32,210 nucleotides of DNA from Eubacteriaceae bacterium (GTDB lineage: Bacteria > Bacillota > Clostridia > Eubacteriales > Eubacteriaceae): positions 1 through 32,210 of the forward strand of contig JAFRBB010000022.1 in the NCBI GenBank assembly GCA_017405085.1, in the 5' to 3' direction. The translations under genes and the position numbers were made by a program. Under the pieces are notes generated by a model. That model ran no database searches. It was not told the DNA's origin and worked only from the letters and a program-made list of their open reading frames with translations. This document shows, piece after piece, positions 24,114 to 32,210 of the stretch; positions within the stretch are counted from its first letter, which is position 1; every line of letters starts with the position of its first letter.

Positions 24114-24983
24114 ATGATAAATGCGATTATTACACCGGTAGTGGTGATGGGCCTTTTGGGTCTTGTCTTTGGCGGAATTCTGGCTTTTGCTTCTCAAAAG
24201 CTAGCTGTGCCGCAGGATGAGCGTGTGCCGAAAGTGCGCGCAAAGCTTCCCGGCGCCAATTGCGGCGGCTGCGGTTTTCCCGGTTGCGATGCCCTCGCTG
24301 CCGCAATTGTGAGCGGTGAGGCGCCGGTTAATGGGTGTCCCGTCGGCGGCGCGAAAGTGGCGGAAGCCGTTGCCGAAGTCATGGGCGCGGATGCCGGCGC
24401 AACGGAGCCGATGGCGGCGAGGGTGTTGTGTAACGGCGATTGTGAAAAGGCACCAAGACGCGCGGATTATTATGGGATTGCCGATTGCCGTGAAGCGGTG
24501 ATCGCCAACGGCGGTCCGAAAACCTGTCGCTTTGGCTGTATCGGTCTTGGAACCTGTGTCAAAAACTGCGCGTTTGACGCGCTGACCATGGGGGAAAACG
24601 GTCTTCCGGTCGTTAAGGTGGATGCGTGTACATCCTGTGGGAAATGCGTGGATGTATGCCCCCGCTCGGTGATTGAGCTCATTCCGAAAAACAGCATCGT
24701 CCATGTCAATTGCAGATCGAAAGAAAAGGGAAAAATCGTCCGGACGGCCTGTTCTGCCGGATGTATTGGCTGTAAGGCTTGCGAAAAGGTTTGTCCTGCC
24801 GGGGCGATTACGGTGACGGATAATCTGGCGCGAATTGATTACGAAAAATGTATCAATTGCGGCGCTTGCGTGAGAAAATGTCCGACCGGTGCCCTGGTTA
24901 AAGAAGATCGTGTTGTCCCAAGAAAAAAATTGATCAAAAAACCAAAGCCCGATGCGGATGATTCAGAAAACATAACTGAATAA
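24114..24983 (+). CDS. rnfB: electron transport complex subunit RnfB (ferredoxin-oxidising)
   Basis: A 289-aa Rnf subunit that takes electrons from reduced ferredoxin. One N-terminal transmembrane helix (about 4-26, [20 protein letters not shown]) is followed by a domain with the four-Cys cluster motif beginning [14 protein letters not shown], a Cys-rich segment CNGDC...[15 protein letters not shown], and further ferredoxin-type sites: [24 protein letters not shown] and [12 protein letters not shown]. This extended set is typical of clostridial RnfB. GGGAGGTG precedes the ATG. It is the last operon gene, and a strong terminator starts 16 nt after its stop. Confidence 0.96.
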   Translation: MINAIITPVVVMGLLGLVFGGILAFASQKLAVPQDERVPKVRAKLPGANCGGCGFPGCDALAAAIVSGEAPVNGCPVGGAKVAEAVAEVMGADAGATEPMAARVLCNGDCEKAPRRADYYGIADCREAVIANGGPKTCRFGCIGLGTCVKNCAFDALTMGENGLPVVKVDACTSCGKCVDVCPRSVIELIPKNSIVHVNCRSKEKGKIVRTACSAGCIGCKACEKVCPAGAITVTDNLARIDYEKCINCGACVRKCPTGALVKEDRVVPRKKLIKKPKPDADDSENITE

Positions 24984-24998
24984 AATCTTATCATCAAG

Positions 24999-25028
24999 AA
25001 ACGGTTTCGATTTTAGAGACCGTTTTTT
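24999..25028 (+). terminator. rnf operon terminator
   Basis: AAACGGTTTC (24999-25008) pairs with GAGACCGTTT (25016-25025) over 10 bp with one G-U and a 7-nt loop, followed by more T. TCATCAA and TTGATGA flank it and could lengthen the stem. Confidence 0.85.
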
Positions 25029-25080
25029 GAGTTGATGATGATCATTTTTGGCATTTCTATTTTTTGTCACTTCCTGCATG

Positions 25081-25109
25081 TTGAATTATCTGAAAAACAA
25101 GTGTAAAAT
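25081..25109 (+). promoter_or_regulatory. promoter of the cysteine desulfurase gene
   Basis: TTGAAT (25081-25086) and TAAAAT (25104-25109) are 17 bp apart, 42 nt before the start codon. Confidence 0.7.
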
Positions 25110-25151
25110 ATGATGATTGAATATTGATTTTTTAAGCAATTCGGAGGATTT

Positions 25152-26315
25152 ATGACCGAAAAAAATATGTTTTATCTCGATAACGCGGCAACCTCACCTT
25201 TGCATCCCGATGTTAAAGAGACGATGACCCGGGCCTTTGATCTTTTCGGCAATCCGTCGTCGCTGTATGATTTGGGCATTGATAACGAGAAACGTATCAA
25301 CGTTGCTAAACAAACCATTGCCGGCGAGATCGGCGCAAAACCGGAGGAAATCTTTTTTACCTCGGGGGGAACCGAAGGCGACAACATGCTGATTAAAGGC
25401 GTGATTGAAAATACGAGACGGGATATTTTGAGCCGAAGCCGCATCATCACAACGAGCATTGAGCATCCGGCGGTGAAGGATGTTTTTAAAATGTATGAAA
25501 ATCACGGTATTGATGTGGTTTGGCTGCCGGTTGATTCACAGGGTTATGTTGACCTCGATGCTTTTCGCGATGTCATGACGGCGAACACGATATTGGTCAG
25601 TGTCATCGGCGTCAACAATGAGATCGGGACTGTTCAAAATTTGAAAGAAATTGGGCAGATCATCAAATCCATCAATCCGAGATGTTTTTTTCACAGTGAT
25701 TATGTTCAAGGATTTATGAAGCATCCGGTGAACGTGAAGGCGTGTCATATTGATGGCCTGACGATGTGTGCGCATAAAATCAACGGCCCCAAAGGTGTCG
25801 GCGCGGTTTATCTTAATCGGGATTTTCGCATTAAGCCTTTGCTTTTGGGCGGCGGTCAGGAAAAAGGGCTTCGCTCGGGCACCGAAAACGTCCTCGGCAT
25901 TCTGGGATTTGAGGCGGCGGTGATCGTGTGGAAAAATCCTGATATCCGGATCCGACTGAAGGAAATGAAAGCCATGTTTTCTGAGCGACTCACAAAGGTT
26001 TCGGATGTCAATATCGTCAGCCCCGAAACGGGAAGTCCCGCTGTGCTCAGCGCCTCGGTCAAGGGTGTACGCGGTGAGGTGCTTCTTCACAGTTTAGAGC
26101 GGCGTGGCGTTTATATCTCGACCGGCTCGGCTTGTTCATCTCACAAAAAAGAGAAAAACGCGGTGTTAAAAGCCATTGGTCTCGCGCCGGAATGGATTGA
26201 GGGGACGATTCGCATCAGTTTTTCGGCGGTGACCAGGATGTCCGACGCGCGTGCCGCCGCGCAGATTATCGCTGAGGAAATTGAGATGCTTCGTCGGTTA
26301 GTTCGGAAAGATTGA
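25152..26315 (+). CDS. cysteine desulfurase (NifS/NifZ-like, partner of ThiI)
   Basis: A 387-aa PLP enzyme that removes sulfur from cysteine and hands it on as a persulfide. The N-terminus YLDNAATSPLHPDV, TSGGTEGDNMLIKG and SIEHPAVKD are typical. The PLP lysine is K209 (CAHKINGPKG) and the catalytic cysteine is C328 (STGSACSSHKKEKN). The PLP-ring region reads HSDYVQGFMK rather than the common H-x-D-A-x-Q-A form, with Tyr in place of Ala. The position directly before thiI, as with Bacillus nifZ, points to s4U tRNA thiolation as its job rather than general Fe-S assembly. CGGAGG precedes the ATG. Confidence 0.9.
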   Translation: MTEKNMFYLDNAATSPLHPDVKETMTRAFDLFGNPSSLYDLGIDNEKRINVAKQTIAGEIGAKPEEIFFTSGGTEGDNMLIKGVIENTRRDILSRSRIITTSIEHPAVKDVFKMYENHGIDVVWLPVDSQGYVDLDAFRDVMTANTILVSVIGVNNEIGTVQNLKEIGQIIKSINPRCFFHSDYVQGFMKHPVNVKACHIDGLTMCAHKINGPKGVGAVYLNRDFRIKPLLLGGGQEKGLRSGTENVLGILGFEAAVIVWKNPDIRIRLKEMKAMFSERLTKVSDVNIVSPETGSPAVLSASVKGVRGEVLLHSLERRGVYISTGSACSSHKKEKNAVLKAIGLAPEWIEGTIRISFSAVTRMSDARAAAQIIAEEIEMLRRLVRKD

Positions 26316-26316
26316 C

Positions 26317-26455
26317 GTAAGCCACGCAGACCTCGTGCCCTTCGGGCATTTCGGTCGCGGCGTGCGCCGCATATTCGGCAATCTGATCATGCCGCCTTGC
26401 TCGCGTTTACGCGGCAATTCGCCATGTCAGATTCCGACTGCGTGGCTTACTTTTT
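26317..26455 (+). repeat. 134-bp palindromic element between the desulfurase and thiI genes
   Basis: A perfect 13-bp inverted repeat, GTAAGCCACGCAG (26317-26329) and CTGCGTGGCTTAC (26438-26450), starts 1 nt after the desulfurase stop and is followed by TTTTT. The 108-nt interior folds further: TGCCC/GGGCA (26336-26348), GCGGCG/CGCCGC (26357-26370), and CGCG-TTTA-CGCG near 26403-26412. It could terminate or attenuate transcription into thiI, or be an inserted palindromic unit. Confidence 0.75.
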
Positions 26456-26478
26456 CGCGGAAGATAAGGAGTTTGCAT

Positions 26479-27642
26479 TTGGAAAAACAATCAATCATTT
26501 TAGTCCGTTACGGGGAAATCAGCCTGAAGGGTTTAAACCGGCATGTGTTTATTGATTTACTCGTCAAAAATATCAGAAATACGTTAAAGCATATTGACGA
26601 TGTTTCCGTTCGTAAAATTCAGGGTCGTATAATCGTAACCCTTCCGGCGGACAAGGCAGAGGCCGCGGCTGAGATGCTTACTCGCGTTTTCGGTATTGTA
26701 TCCATCAGTATTGCGGCAGTGGTACCCTCGGAAATGGCAGCCATTGAAGAAGCGGTTCTAGTCGAAGCGCGGAGGCACCCCTTTGACACGTTCCGGGTAT
26801 CCGCCAAGCGCGGCAACAAAAAATTTCCGATGAAATCACCGGACATCGCCCGTCATCTGGGCGGAACGGTGCTCAAAAACATTCCCGGCAAAAAGGTGAA
26901 AATGCAGGGAGCCGATCTGGACATCTGGGTTGAGGTGCGCGATGAGACATATGTGTATAGCAAGTTTATCCCTTGCCGCGGCGGTCTTCCCGTGGGTTCG
27001 AGCGGAAAAGGCGTCCTTTTGTTATCCGGTGGCATTGACAGTCCCGTCGCGGGGTATATGATGGCCAAGCGCGGGATTCGTCCGGTTTGCGTGTATTTTC
27101 ACAGTTTCCCCTATACCAGTGATCGCGCGAAAGAAAAAGTCATCGATCTCGCGAAGATTCTCTCACGGTATACCGGGCGCATCGATTTATACGTGATTCC
27201 TTTTACGGATATTCAGACGAAAATCGTCCGGGAATGTCCCGAACGTCAAACGACGATTATTATTCGTCGCTTTATGATGCGCATTGCAGAGCGCATCGCG
27301 TCGATGACCGGCGCGGGATCACTGATGACCGGCGAAAGTCTGGGACAAGTTGCCAGTCAGACTCAGGAAGGGCTCGCGGCGACGAACGCTGTCGTGTCTA
27401 AGCCTGTGCTTCGTCCGCTTATCGGCATGGATAAACAGGAAATTGTGAAAATTGCTGAGGATATCGGCACTTTTGAGACGTCGATTTTGCCCTATGAAGA
27501 TTGTTGTACGATTTTTGTGCCCAAGCATCCGGAAACGAAACCGAAGCTTGCTTTTGTTGAGCGAGGCGAAGCACCGATGATGGCTGATGCTGAGGCGATG
27601 ATCACCCAGGCGGTCGAAGACGCGGAAATCGTCAGACTTTAG
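26479..27642 (+). CDS. thiI: tRNA 4-thiouridine synthase (sulfurtransferase) ThiI
   Basis: A 387-aa ThiI of the short type found in Firmicutes: N-terminal ferredoxin-like and THUMP domains (LVRYGEISLKGLNRHVF, then VEVRDETYVYSKF) and the adenylating PP-loop domain with LLLSGGIDSPVAGYMMAKRG (SGGIDS at 183-188). There is no rhodanese domain. The Cys pair C342/C343 in YEDCCTIFVPKHP lies where the sulfur-handling cysteine is expected. It makes s4U8 in tRNA using sulfur from the desulfurase encoded upstream. A longer frame opens at 26335 but runs through the palindromic element; I choose TTG 26479 because AAGGAG lies 7 nt upstream and the homology starts there. Confidence 0.92.
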   Translation: MEKQSIILVRYGEISLKGLNRHVFIDLLVKNIRNTLKHIDDVSVRKIQGRIIVTLPADKAEAAAEMLTRVFGIVSISIAAVVPSEMAAIEEAVLVEARRHPFDTFRVSAKRGNKKFPMKSPDIARHLGGTVLKNIPGKKVKMQGADLDIWVEVRDETYVYSKFIPCRGGLPVGSSGKGVLLLSGGIDSPVAGYMMAKRGIRPVCVYFHSFPYTSDRAKEKVIDLAKILSRYTGRIDLYVIPFTDIQTKIVRECPERQTTIIIRRFMMRIAERIASMTGAGSLMTGESLGQVASQTQEGLAATNAVVSKPVLRPLIGMDKQEIVKIAEDIGTFETSILPYEDCCTIFVPKHPETKPKLAFVERGEAPMMADAEAMITQAVEDAEIVRL

Positions 27643-27960
27643 GCAGTAGTCCGGCTTTGTGGGTAAGCCGCGAGCGTGACGAGCGGCGCTTTAGCGAGGA
27701 ACAGCCGTTCCGAGCGGATGTTTTCGAGCAAAGCGAGAAAACTGCCCAAAAAAGACAAGTCAAAACCTAACGGAGCGTGACGAGCGGCGCATGAGTGAGG
27801 AACAGCCGTTCCGAACGTAAGTGAGCATCCAAATCTTTGATTTGGCCTATGCAAACTTATCGAGCGAAGCGGGTGGAGATGATTGTGAGCGTAGCGAGCA
27901 ATCTGACCAAAATCATTCCTCTGTTTGTCGCGTTATCGTTCATGATTTGTTGTTATGGGT
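27643..27960 (+). repeat. palindromic repeat block, copy B of a dispersed family
   Basis: This gap holds two 46-nt direct repeats with about 5 differences (27671-27716 and 27772-27817, each containing GGAACAGCCGTTCC), then the 59-nt sequence 27819-27877 that matches 7216-7274 in opposite orientation. Hairpins with a common GC-nnn-GC centre and different, self-complementary flanks occur at 27720-27742 (GTTTTC/GAAAAC) and 27881-27903 (GATTG/CAATC). I see no gene in it. Confidence 0.8.
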
Positions 27961-27978
27961 TTTCAGGATGGTGGTCCA

Positions 27979-28557
27979 ATGGGAAGAATTGCTGAGGAAA
28001 AAAAGAACTATATTATGGAGACGGCAAGGGGCGCTTTTATCGAAAATGGCTATGCCGGTGTGACGATGCGGCAGATTTATCAAAAATGCGGTATTAGTAA
28101 AAGCGGCATTTATGTCTATTTTTCTTCGATAAAAGATTTGTTTTTGGCGGTCCTTCAGCGTGATGCCCATTCGCTTCGGCAGGCAGTGGACATTGAAATC
28201 TGGGAAGGGCGACCGGCAGAATTCATTTTGACGGACATCATGAATGTGTATCGGGAAGAGATGCTTGGCCGAAAGCCGTCTCTCGCTCGGGCGACCTATG
28301 AATTTTTGATGGCCAATCCCGATGAGCGCGCTTTTTATCGAAGTCAGATTGATGATTTGACGTCGGTAATTGTTACAGTTATAGAATATGGCATGGAAAG
28401 CGGCAGTTTTGTGGTCTGTGACGCGCGGGCGTGGGCATCGCACATCGCGGATGTGCTGTTTGGCATGGTGCTGACGGTACCGCTGAGCGGCTATTCGGAG
28501 GACGAAGTGTCTAATAAACTCACTTTTCTTATTCGGCCATTGTTAATGGATTTATAG
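27979..28557 (+). CDS. TetR/AcrR family transcriptional regulator
   Basis: A 192-aa regulator. The N-terminal TetR helix-turn-helix is clear: IMETARGAFIENGYAGVTMR, then IYQKCGISKSGIYVYFSSIK with the family's Y-F-x-S-K turn. The rest (about 60-192) is a helical ligand domain without recognisable specificity. It starts at ATG 27979 behind GGATGGTGG; an in-frame ATG at 27955 is possible but lies farther from the homology. It stands alone, followed by a terminator, and no transporter or enzyme target is beside it, so the inducer and target are unknown. Confidence 0.88.
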   Translation: MGRIAEEKKNYIMETARGAFIENGYAGVTMRQIYQKCGISKSGIYVYFSSIKDLFLAVLQRDAHSLRQAVDIEIWEGRPAEFILTDIMNVYREEMLGRKPSLARATYEFLMANPDERAFYRSQIDDLTSVIVTVIEYGMESGSFVVCDARAWASHIADVLFGMVLTVPLSGYSEDEVSNKLTFLIRPLLMDL

Positions 28558-28613
28558 CGGCTGGATTTAGATAGCTTATCTTTCAGCTTTGACAAAATTT
28601 ACATTAAATTTAG

Positions 28614-28650
28614 AGACATTGATGTTTTGTAGATATCAATGTCTTATTTT
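28614..28650 (+). terminator. terminator after the TetR gene
   Basis: AGACATTGAT (28614-28623) pairs perfectly with ATCAATGTCT (28635-28644), followed by the T-rich TATTTTATT. Confidence 0.7.
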
Positions 28651-28684
28651 ATTCTTAAATTGTATATTTATTTATATAAAAAGA

Positions 28685-28713
28685 TAGACAAATTAATAAA
28701 ATGGGTGTATGAT
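28685..28713 (+). promoter_or_regulatory. candidate promoter of the ribbon-helix-helix gene
   Basis: TAGACA (28685-28690) and TATGAT (28708-28713) are 17 bp apart, each one mismatch from consensus. Transcription would start near 28720, right at the AAGGAG site, so the leader would be very short. Confidence 0.4.
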
Positions 28714-28733
28714 GATTCCAAGGAGTGATCAAT

Positions 28734-29366
28734 ATGAAAAAAAGTTTATACAGTTTGACGCTTTTTGATGAGGTGATTGAGCGTGTTGATCAGTTGGCCT
28801 ACGAAAACCGCACGAATCGCTCTCAATTGATCAATGATATTCTGGCGCAATATGTTGGTCTGGAGACGCCGGAGCAGAAGATTCAATCGGTGCTTGAGGA
28901 ACTAGATGACAATTTCAGCGACGTGCTGTCGGTCAGTCAAATCGTTAAACACAACAGCATTCAATTCGGCAAAAGCTTGAAATATAAATACCGCCCGAAA
29001 ATCGTGTATTGTTTTGAGTTTAAGCGGGACGACGGCGCGCCTTACGCAGAGTTTAAAATCAGTTCCCGTACTAAAAGCGAGGCCCTCAACCGGCATTTTG
29101 ATCAGTTTTTCGGTCAAATCGACAGGATCGAAAAGAATCACGGCCGTCTGGATCCCGAAGATTGTGAATGTGACACCGGGCATAAGTTTGTCAGACGATT
29201 TAAACGCGAAGGAGCCGTCACCCGGGATGAAGCGGCGCTCACGGATTTTCTGACTCGTTATTTAAAAATGATTGATACCGCGATGAACGCTTATTTTTCC
29301 GTCGACGGGGAAGGCAACATCGCAGATACCATCAATACCATTTATTCAGACTATTTTAACGAATAG
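28734..29366 (+). CDS. ribbon-helix-helix (CopG-like) domain protein, unknown C-terminus
   Basis: A 210-aa protein. Residues 1-45 look like a ribbon-helix-helix DNA-binding domain: a beta strand SLYSLTLFDEVIERVDQLA, then NRTNRSQLINDILAQYVGL. The remaining 165 residues are not recognised; they are mixed alpha/beta and charged, with a small cluster DPEDCECDTGH near residue 138-148 that could bind metal but is short. No membrane segment is present. AAGGAG lies 8 nt before ATG 28734; a GTG at 28725 is in frame but overlaps that site. It sits 95 nt upstream of clpB in the same direction with no clear terminator between, so the two may be cotranscribed. A role in controlling clpB is only a guess from position. 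Confidence 0.65.
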   Translation: MKKSLYSLTLFDEVIERVDQLAYENRTNRSQLINDILAQYVGLETPEQKIQSVLEELDDNFSDVLSVSQIVKHNSIQFGKSLKYKYRPKIVYCFEFKRDDGAPYAEFKISSRTKSEALNRHFDQFFGQIDRIEKNHGRLDPEDCECDTGHKFVRRFKREGAVTRDEAALTDFLTRYLKMIDTAMNAYFSVDGEGNIADTINTIYSDYFNE

Positions 29367-29461
29367 TGAACTGTCAGAAAAAAATCACAAACAAATTAAA
29401 TTTAACCGATTGTTCAAAATACGGACAGTCGAAACTTAAAGACAGAAAGAGGTGAAATTTT

Positions 29462-32068
29462 ATGGATATGAATATGTTAACACAAAAAACGATCGAGGCG
29501 CTCAAAAACGCGGAGCAAATCGCTCTCGATCACAACCATATGGAAATCGAACCGGATCATCTGATGCTCTCGCTCCTGTCCCAGGAAGGCGGCATTGTGG
29601 CCAGACTCATTGAGAAATTGGGCAAGACGACCTATCCGATGATTGAGGAGCTTAAAAAGGACATTGAGAAAAAGCCCAGTGTGTCCGGACCGGGAAGAGA
29701 ACCCGGGAAAATCTATATTAATCAGGACACGGATAAGGTTTTAAACGAGGCTTATAAGCGGGCTAAAGCCATGAATGACCAATACATTTCCGTTGAGCAT
29801 TTACTGCTGGGAATGTTTGTTTTGCCGGCGGACCATAATGTGCGGAAGCTTTTGTCCCGGCATGGCATTGATGAGGCCGATGTGAAGAACGCACTTTCGG
29901 ACCTGCGCGGCAATCAGAATGTGACGTCGGATCATCCTGAGTCGACTTATGAAGCACTCTCGCAGTACGGCCATGATTTGGTGCAGGATTGCATTGATAA
30001 TAAGCTTGATCCCGTCATCGGCCGAGATTCGGAAATTCGCCATGTCATCCGCATTTTATCCCGTAAGACCAAGAACAATCCGGTGCTTATCGGAGAGCCT
30101 GGTGTCGGCAAAACTGCTATTGTCGAAGGGCTGGCGGCGCGAATCGTCGCAGGTGATGTGCCGGAAGGCCTTAAAAACAAGCGCATTATTTCGCTGGATA
30201 TGGGGGCTATTGTCGCTGGGGCGAAATATCGCGGTGAATTTGAGGAACGCTTTAAAGCGGTACTTAAAGAAGTGAAGGATTCTGACGGGGAAATCATTCT
30301 TTTTATTGATGAACTCCATACGATCATCGGCGCAGGGAAAAGTGACGGTGCCATGGATGCCGGCAATATGTTAAAACCGATGCTCGCTCGGGGAGAGCTT
30401 CACTGTATCGGCGCCACCACCCTTGACGAATACCGAAAGTATATCGAAAAAGACCCGGCCCTTGAACGCCGTTTCCAACCTGTTTTGGTGGATGAACCAA
30501 CGGTGGCGGACACAATCTCCATTCTTCGCGGCTTGAAGGAGCGTTACGAAATTTTCCACGGTGTGAAGATCATGGACAACGCGATTGTCGCGGCGGCCAC
30601 GCTGTCGGACCGTTATATTTCCGACCGGTTTCTGCCTGACAAAGCCAGTGATTTGATTGATGAAGCCTGCGCGATGATTCGCACCGAAATTGACTCGATG
30701 CCCGAGGAAATGGACGAAATCAACCGTAAAATCATTCAATTGGAAATTGAGGAAGCGGCGCTGAAAAAAGAAGACGATCAGCTCAGTCGTGAACGCTTGT
30801 CTAAACTTCAGAAGGAACTGGCTGACGAGCGCGAAAAATTCGATGTGATGAAGATTCAATGGGACAATGAAAAACGGTCCGTGGAAGATGTGCAAAAACT
30901 CAAAGAAACCATTGAGCAGGTCAGTCATGAAATCGAAAAAGCGGAACGCGATTATGATCTCAACAAAGCGGCAGAACTCAAATACGGCAAACTGCCGGAA
31001 CTGAAAAAACAAATGGAAGCCATGGAAAAAGCCGCTGAAGCCAAGGGTTATGACGACAACTTGATTCGCGAGCGAGTATCCGAAGAAGAAGTTGCTGAAG
31101 TGATTTCCAATTGGACGGGTATTCCCTTGAGCAAATTGATGTCCGGTGAAAGAGAAAAGCTCCTCCATTTGGAAGAGGCCATTAAAAAGCGTGTTATCGG
31201 TCAGGATGAGCCTATCGAAAAGGTATGCGACGCCATCATCCGTTCCCGTGCGGGCATCAAAAATCCGAACAGTCCGATCGGTTCGTTTTTATTCCTCGGA
31301 CCCACAGGTGTTGGAAAAACGGAGCTTGCCAAGACTGTCGCAGCGGAGCTTTTTGACTCAGAAGATAATATGATTCGCATTGACATGAGCGAATATATGG
31401 AAAAATTCTCAGTCAGCCGCTTGATCGGGGCACCTCCGGGATATGTGGGCTATGAAGAAGGTGGTCAGCTTACGGAAGCAGTTCGTCGTAAACCCTACAG
31501 TGTCATTTTACTTGATGAGGTGGAAAAGGCACACAAGGATGTCTTTAACGTGCTTTTGCAGATCTTAGATGACGGCCGTGTAACTGATTCCCAGGGACGA
31601 ACCGTTGATTTTAAGAACACGATCATCATCATGACGAGTAACATGGGTTCGGAAAAGATTCTCGATGGCATCGATGCCGACGGGAATATCAAACCGGAAA
31701 CGGAAGAAGCGGTGATGAATTCGCTGACGTTGTATTTCCGTCCGGAATTTATCAACCGGATTGATGAAGTGGTACTGTATAAGCCTCTCGGAAAGGATTC
31801 CATCGGACAGATTGTGGATTTGATGATTGCCGATCTGCAGAAGCGTTTGGATGACAGACAGATCACGGTGACGCTTTCGGACGCTGCCAAACAGGCAGTA
31901 ATCGACGGGGGATATAACGCGGCTTATGGTGCCAGACCGTTGAAACGTTACATTCAAAAATATGTTGAAACGCCGCTGGCCAAGTGCATCCTGGAAGGGG
32001 ATTTGCACCAGGGCGACACAGTGATGGTGGACTACGCTGACGGCCGTTTTGTGACGAAACCGCAGTGA
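29462..32068 (+). CDS. clpB: ATP-dependent chaperone ClpB
   Basis: An 868-aa full-length ClpB disaggregase. The N domain (1-about 150) is followed by AAA-1 with GEPGVGKT (211-218) and [14 protein letters not shown], then the long coiled-coil middle domain (about 400-530, Glu/Lys-rich) that separates ClpB from ClpA/ClpC, and AAA-2 with GPTGVGKT (613-620), the pore loop [14 protein letters not shown], Walker [11 protein letters not shown] and the sensor-2 region [11 protein letters not shown]. With DnaK it pulls proteins out of aggregates in the cytoplasm. It carries no IGF/L loop for ClpP, as expected. AAGAGGTG precedes the ATG. In the 95-bp upstream gap I see neither a CIRCE element nor a CtsR heptad repeat. 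Confidence 0.96.
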   Translation: MDMNMLTQKTIEALKNAEQIALDHNHMEIEPDHLMLSLLSQEGGIVARLIEKLGKTTYPMIEELKKDIEKKPSVSGPGREPGKIYINQDTDKVLNEAYKRAKAMNDQYISVEHLLLGMFVLPADHNVRKLLSRHGIDEADVKNALSDLRGNQNVTSDHPESTYEALSQYGHDLVQDCIDNKLDPVIGRDSEIRHVIRILSRKTKNNPVLIGEPGVGKTAIVEGLAARIVAGDVPEGLKNKRIISLDMGAIVAGAKYRGEFEERFKAVLKEVKDSDGEIILFIDELHTIIGAGKSDGAMDAGNMLKPMLARGELHCIGATTLDEYRKYIEKDPALERRFQPVLVDEPTVADTISILRGLKERYEIFHGVKIMDNAIVAAATLSDRYISDRFLPDKASDLIDEACAMIRTEIDSMPEEMDEINRKIIQLEIEEAALKKEDDQLSRERLSKLQKELADEREKFDVMKIQWDNEKRSVEDVQKLKETIEQVSHEIEKAERDYDLNKAAELKYGKLPELKKQMEAMEKAAEAKGYDDNLIRERVSEEEVAEVISNWTGIPLSKLMSGEREKLLHLEEAIKKRVIGQDEPIEKVCDAIIRSRAGIKNPNSPIGSFLFLGPTGVGKTELAKTVAAELFDSEDNMIRIDMSEYMEKFSVSRLIGAPPGYVGYEEGGQLTEAVRRKPYSVILLDEVEKAHKDVFNVLLQILDDGRVTDSQGRTVDFKNTIIIMTSNMGSEKILDGIDADGNIKPETEEAVMNSLTLYFRPEFINRIDEVVLYKPLGKDSIGQIVDLMIADLQKRLDDRQITVTLSDAAKQAVIDGGYNAAYGARPLKRYIQKYVETPLAKCILEGDLHQGDTVMVDYADGRFVTKPQ

Positions 32069-32113
32069 GCTTGGGTTTGTCAAGTAAAGTGTGTAAGTTT
32101 TTTTGATTTTTTT

Positions 32114-32145
32114 GTGGTCGGGAAGTCCCGACCACTTTCTCTGAT
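32114..32145 (+). terminator. terminator after clpB
   Basis: GTGGTCGGG (32114-32122) pairs perfectly with CCCGACCAC (32127-32135) around an AAGT loop, followed by TTTCTCT. A T-rich run lies on the left as well (32099-32113), so the sequence is not a simple canonical terminator. Confidence 0.6.
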
Positions 32146-32210
32146 TCTTTGATCAATTGCCACAATATTTGATGTGCGATATAAAACATTGTTGTTTGTT
32201 CAAAGCTTAC

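Noticed and set aside
26335-26478. 48-codon N-terminal extension of ThiI
   Set aside because: It runs through the palindromic element, lacks a ribosome binding site, and the family homology begins at the TTG at 26479, which has AAGGAG 7 nt upstream.
27821-28063. 80-codon + strand frame across the repeat block and the TetR start
   Set aside because: It starts within the 59-nt repeat and overlaps the well-supported TetR gene in another frame.
29367-29461. CIRCE or CtsR heat-shock operator before clpB
   Set aside because: I looked for TTAGCACTC/GAGTGCTAA and GGTCAAA heptads in the gap and found neither.
30371-31168. 265-codon minus-strand frame inside clpB
   Set aside because: It is antisense to the coiled-coil and AAA-1 parts of ClpB, Phe-rich from reading Glu/Lys codons backwards, and has no homology I recognise.
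32080-32113. Possible IS256-type terminal sequence near AAGTGTGTAAG after clpB
   Set aside because: Only a short resemblance at the window edge, with no transposase and no matching second end in view.

Overview
The window reads as chromosome of an anaerobic, low-to-mid GC Gram-positive bacterium of the class Clostridia. The evidence is a complete rnfCDGEAB operon, a rubredoxin/flavin-reductase fusion, an endonuclease-type MutL, a DUF896/YnzC domain, a rhodanese-less ThiI beside its own cysteine desulfurase, strong AAGGAGG-type ribosome binding sites and TTGACA/TATAAT promoters. A Eubacteriaceae-like or related lineage is possible, but genus cannot be fixed from this sequence. Apart from a broken transposase at the left edge, every confident gene lies on the + strand.

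Layout. (1) 1-3375 is the accessory part: a decayed DDE transposase on the minus strand (204-1121), a promoter plus structured leader and terminator (1205-1360), and a 615-aa protein joining an unknown N-terminus, an RNA-polymerase alpha-CTD-like domain and a CbxX/SpoVK-type AAA+ ATPase. (2) 3661-6465 is a run of small redox and housekeeping genes: rubredoxin-flavin reductase, cytidylate-kinase-like protein, glutaredoxin, YdbC (PC4-like) and YebC. (3) 6466-7406 holds a MITE-like folded element, a 95-aa membrane protein and a block of palindromic repeats. (4) 7407-17266 is a nucleic-acid and metabolite maintenance cluster: nnrE-nnrD fusion, miaB, mutS, mutL, miaA and a YnbB-type PLP enzyme. (5) 17333-19738 holds a DUF896-methyltransferase fusion and an M18 aminopeptidase. 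(6) 19753-25028 is the rnf operon with its own promoter, palindromes and terminator. (7) 25081-27642 holds a cysteine desulfurase and thiI, split by a strongly palindromic element. (8) 27643-32210 holds a second copy of the dispersed repeat, a TetR regulator, a ribbon-helix-helix protein of unknown function and clpB.

How the genes work together. Rnf couples reduced ferredoxin oxidation to NAD+ reduction and ion export, the energy core of such anaerobes. MiaA and MiaB make ms2i6A37 in tRNA, and the desulfurase and ThiI make s4U8. MutS and MutL perform mismatch repair with MutL as the nicking enzyme. NnrE/NnrD repair hydrated NAD(P)H. ClpB handles protein aggregates.

The most unusual items are the DUF896-methyltransferase fusion, the alpha-CTD/AAA+ fusion with its possibly attenuated leader, and two kinds of intergenic repeat: a 59-nt sequence present twice in opposite orientation 20 kb apart, embedded in blocks of GAGCG-type hairpins, and a 134-bp palindromic unit inside the desulfurase-thiI pair. 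I found no tRNA, rRNA, CRISPR array or prophage.
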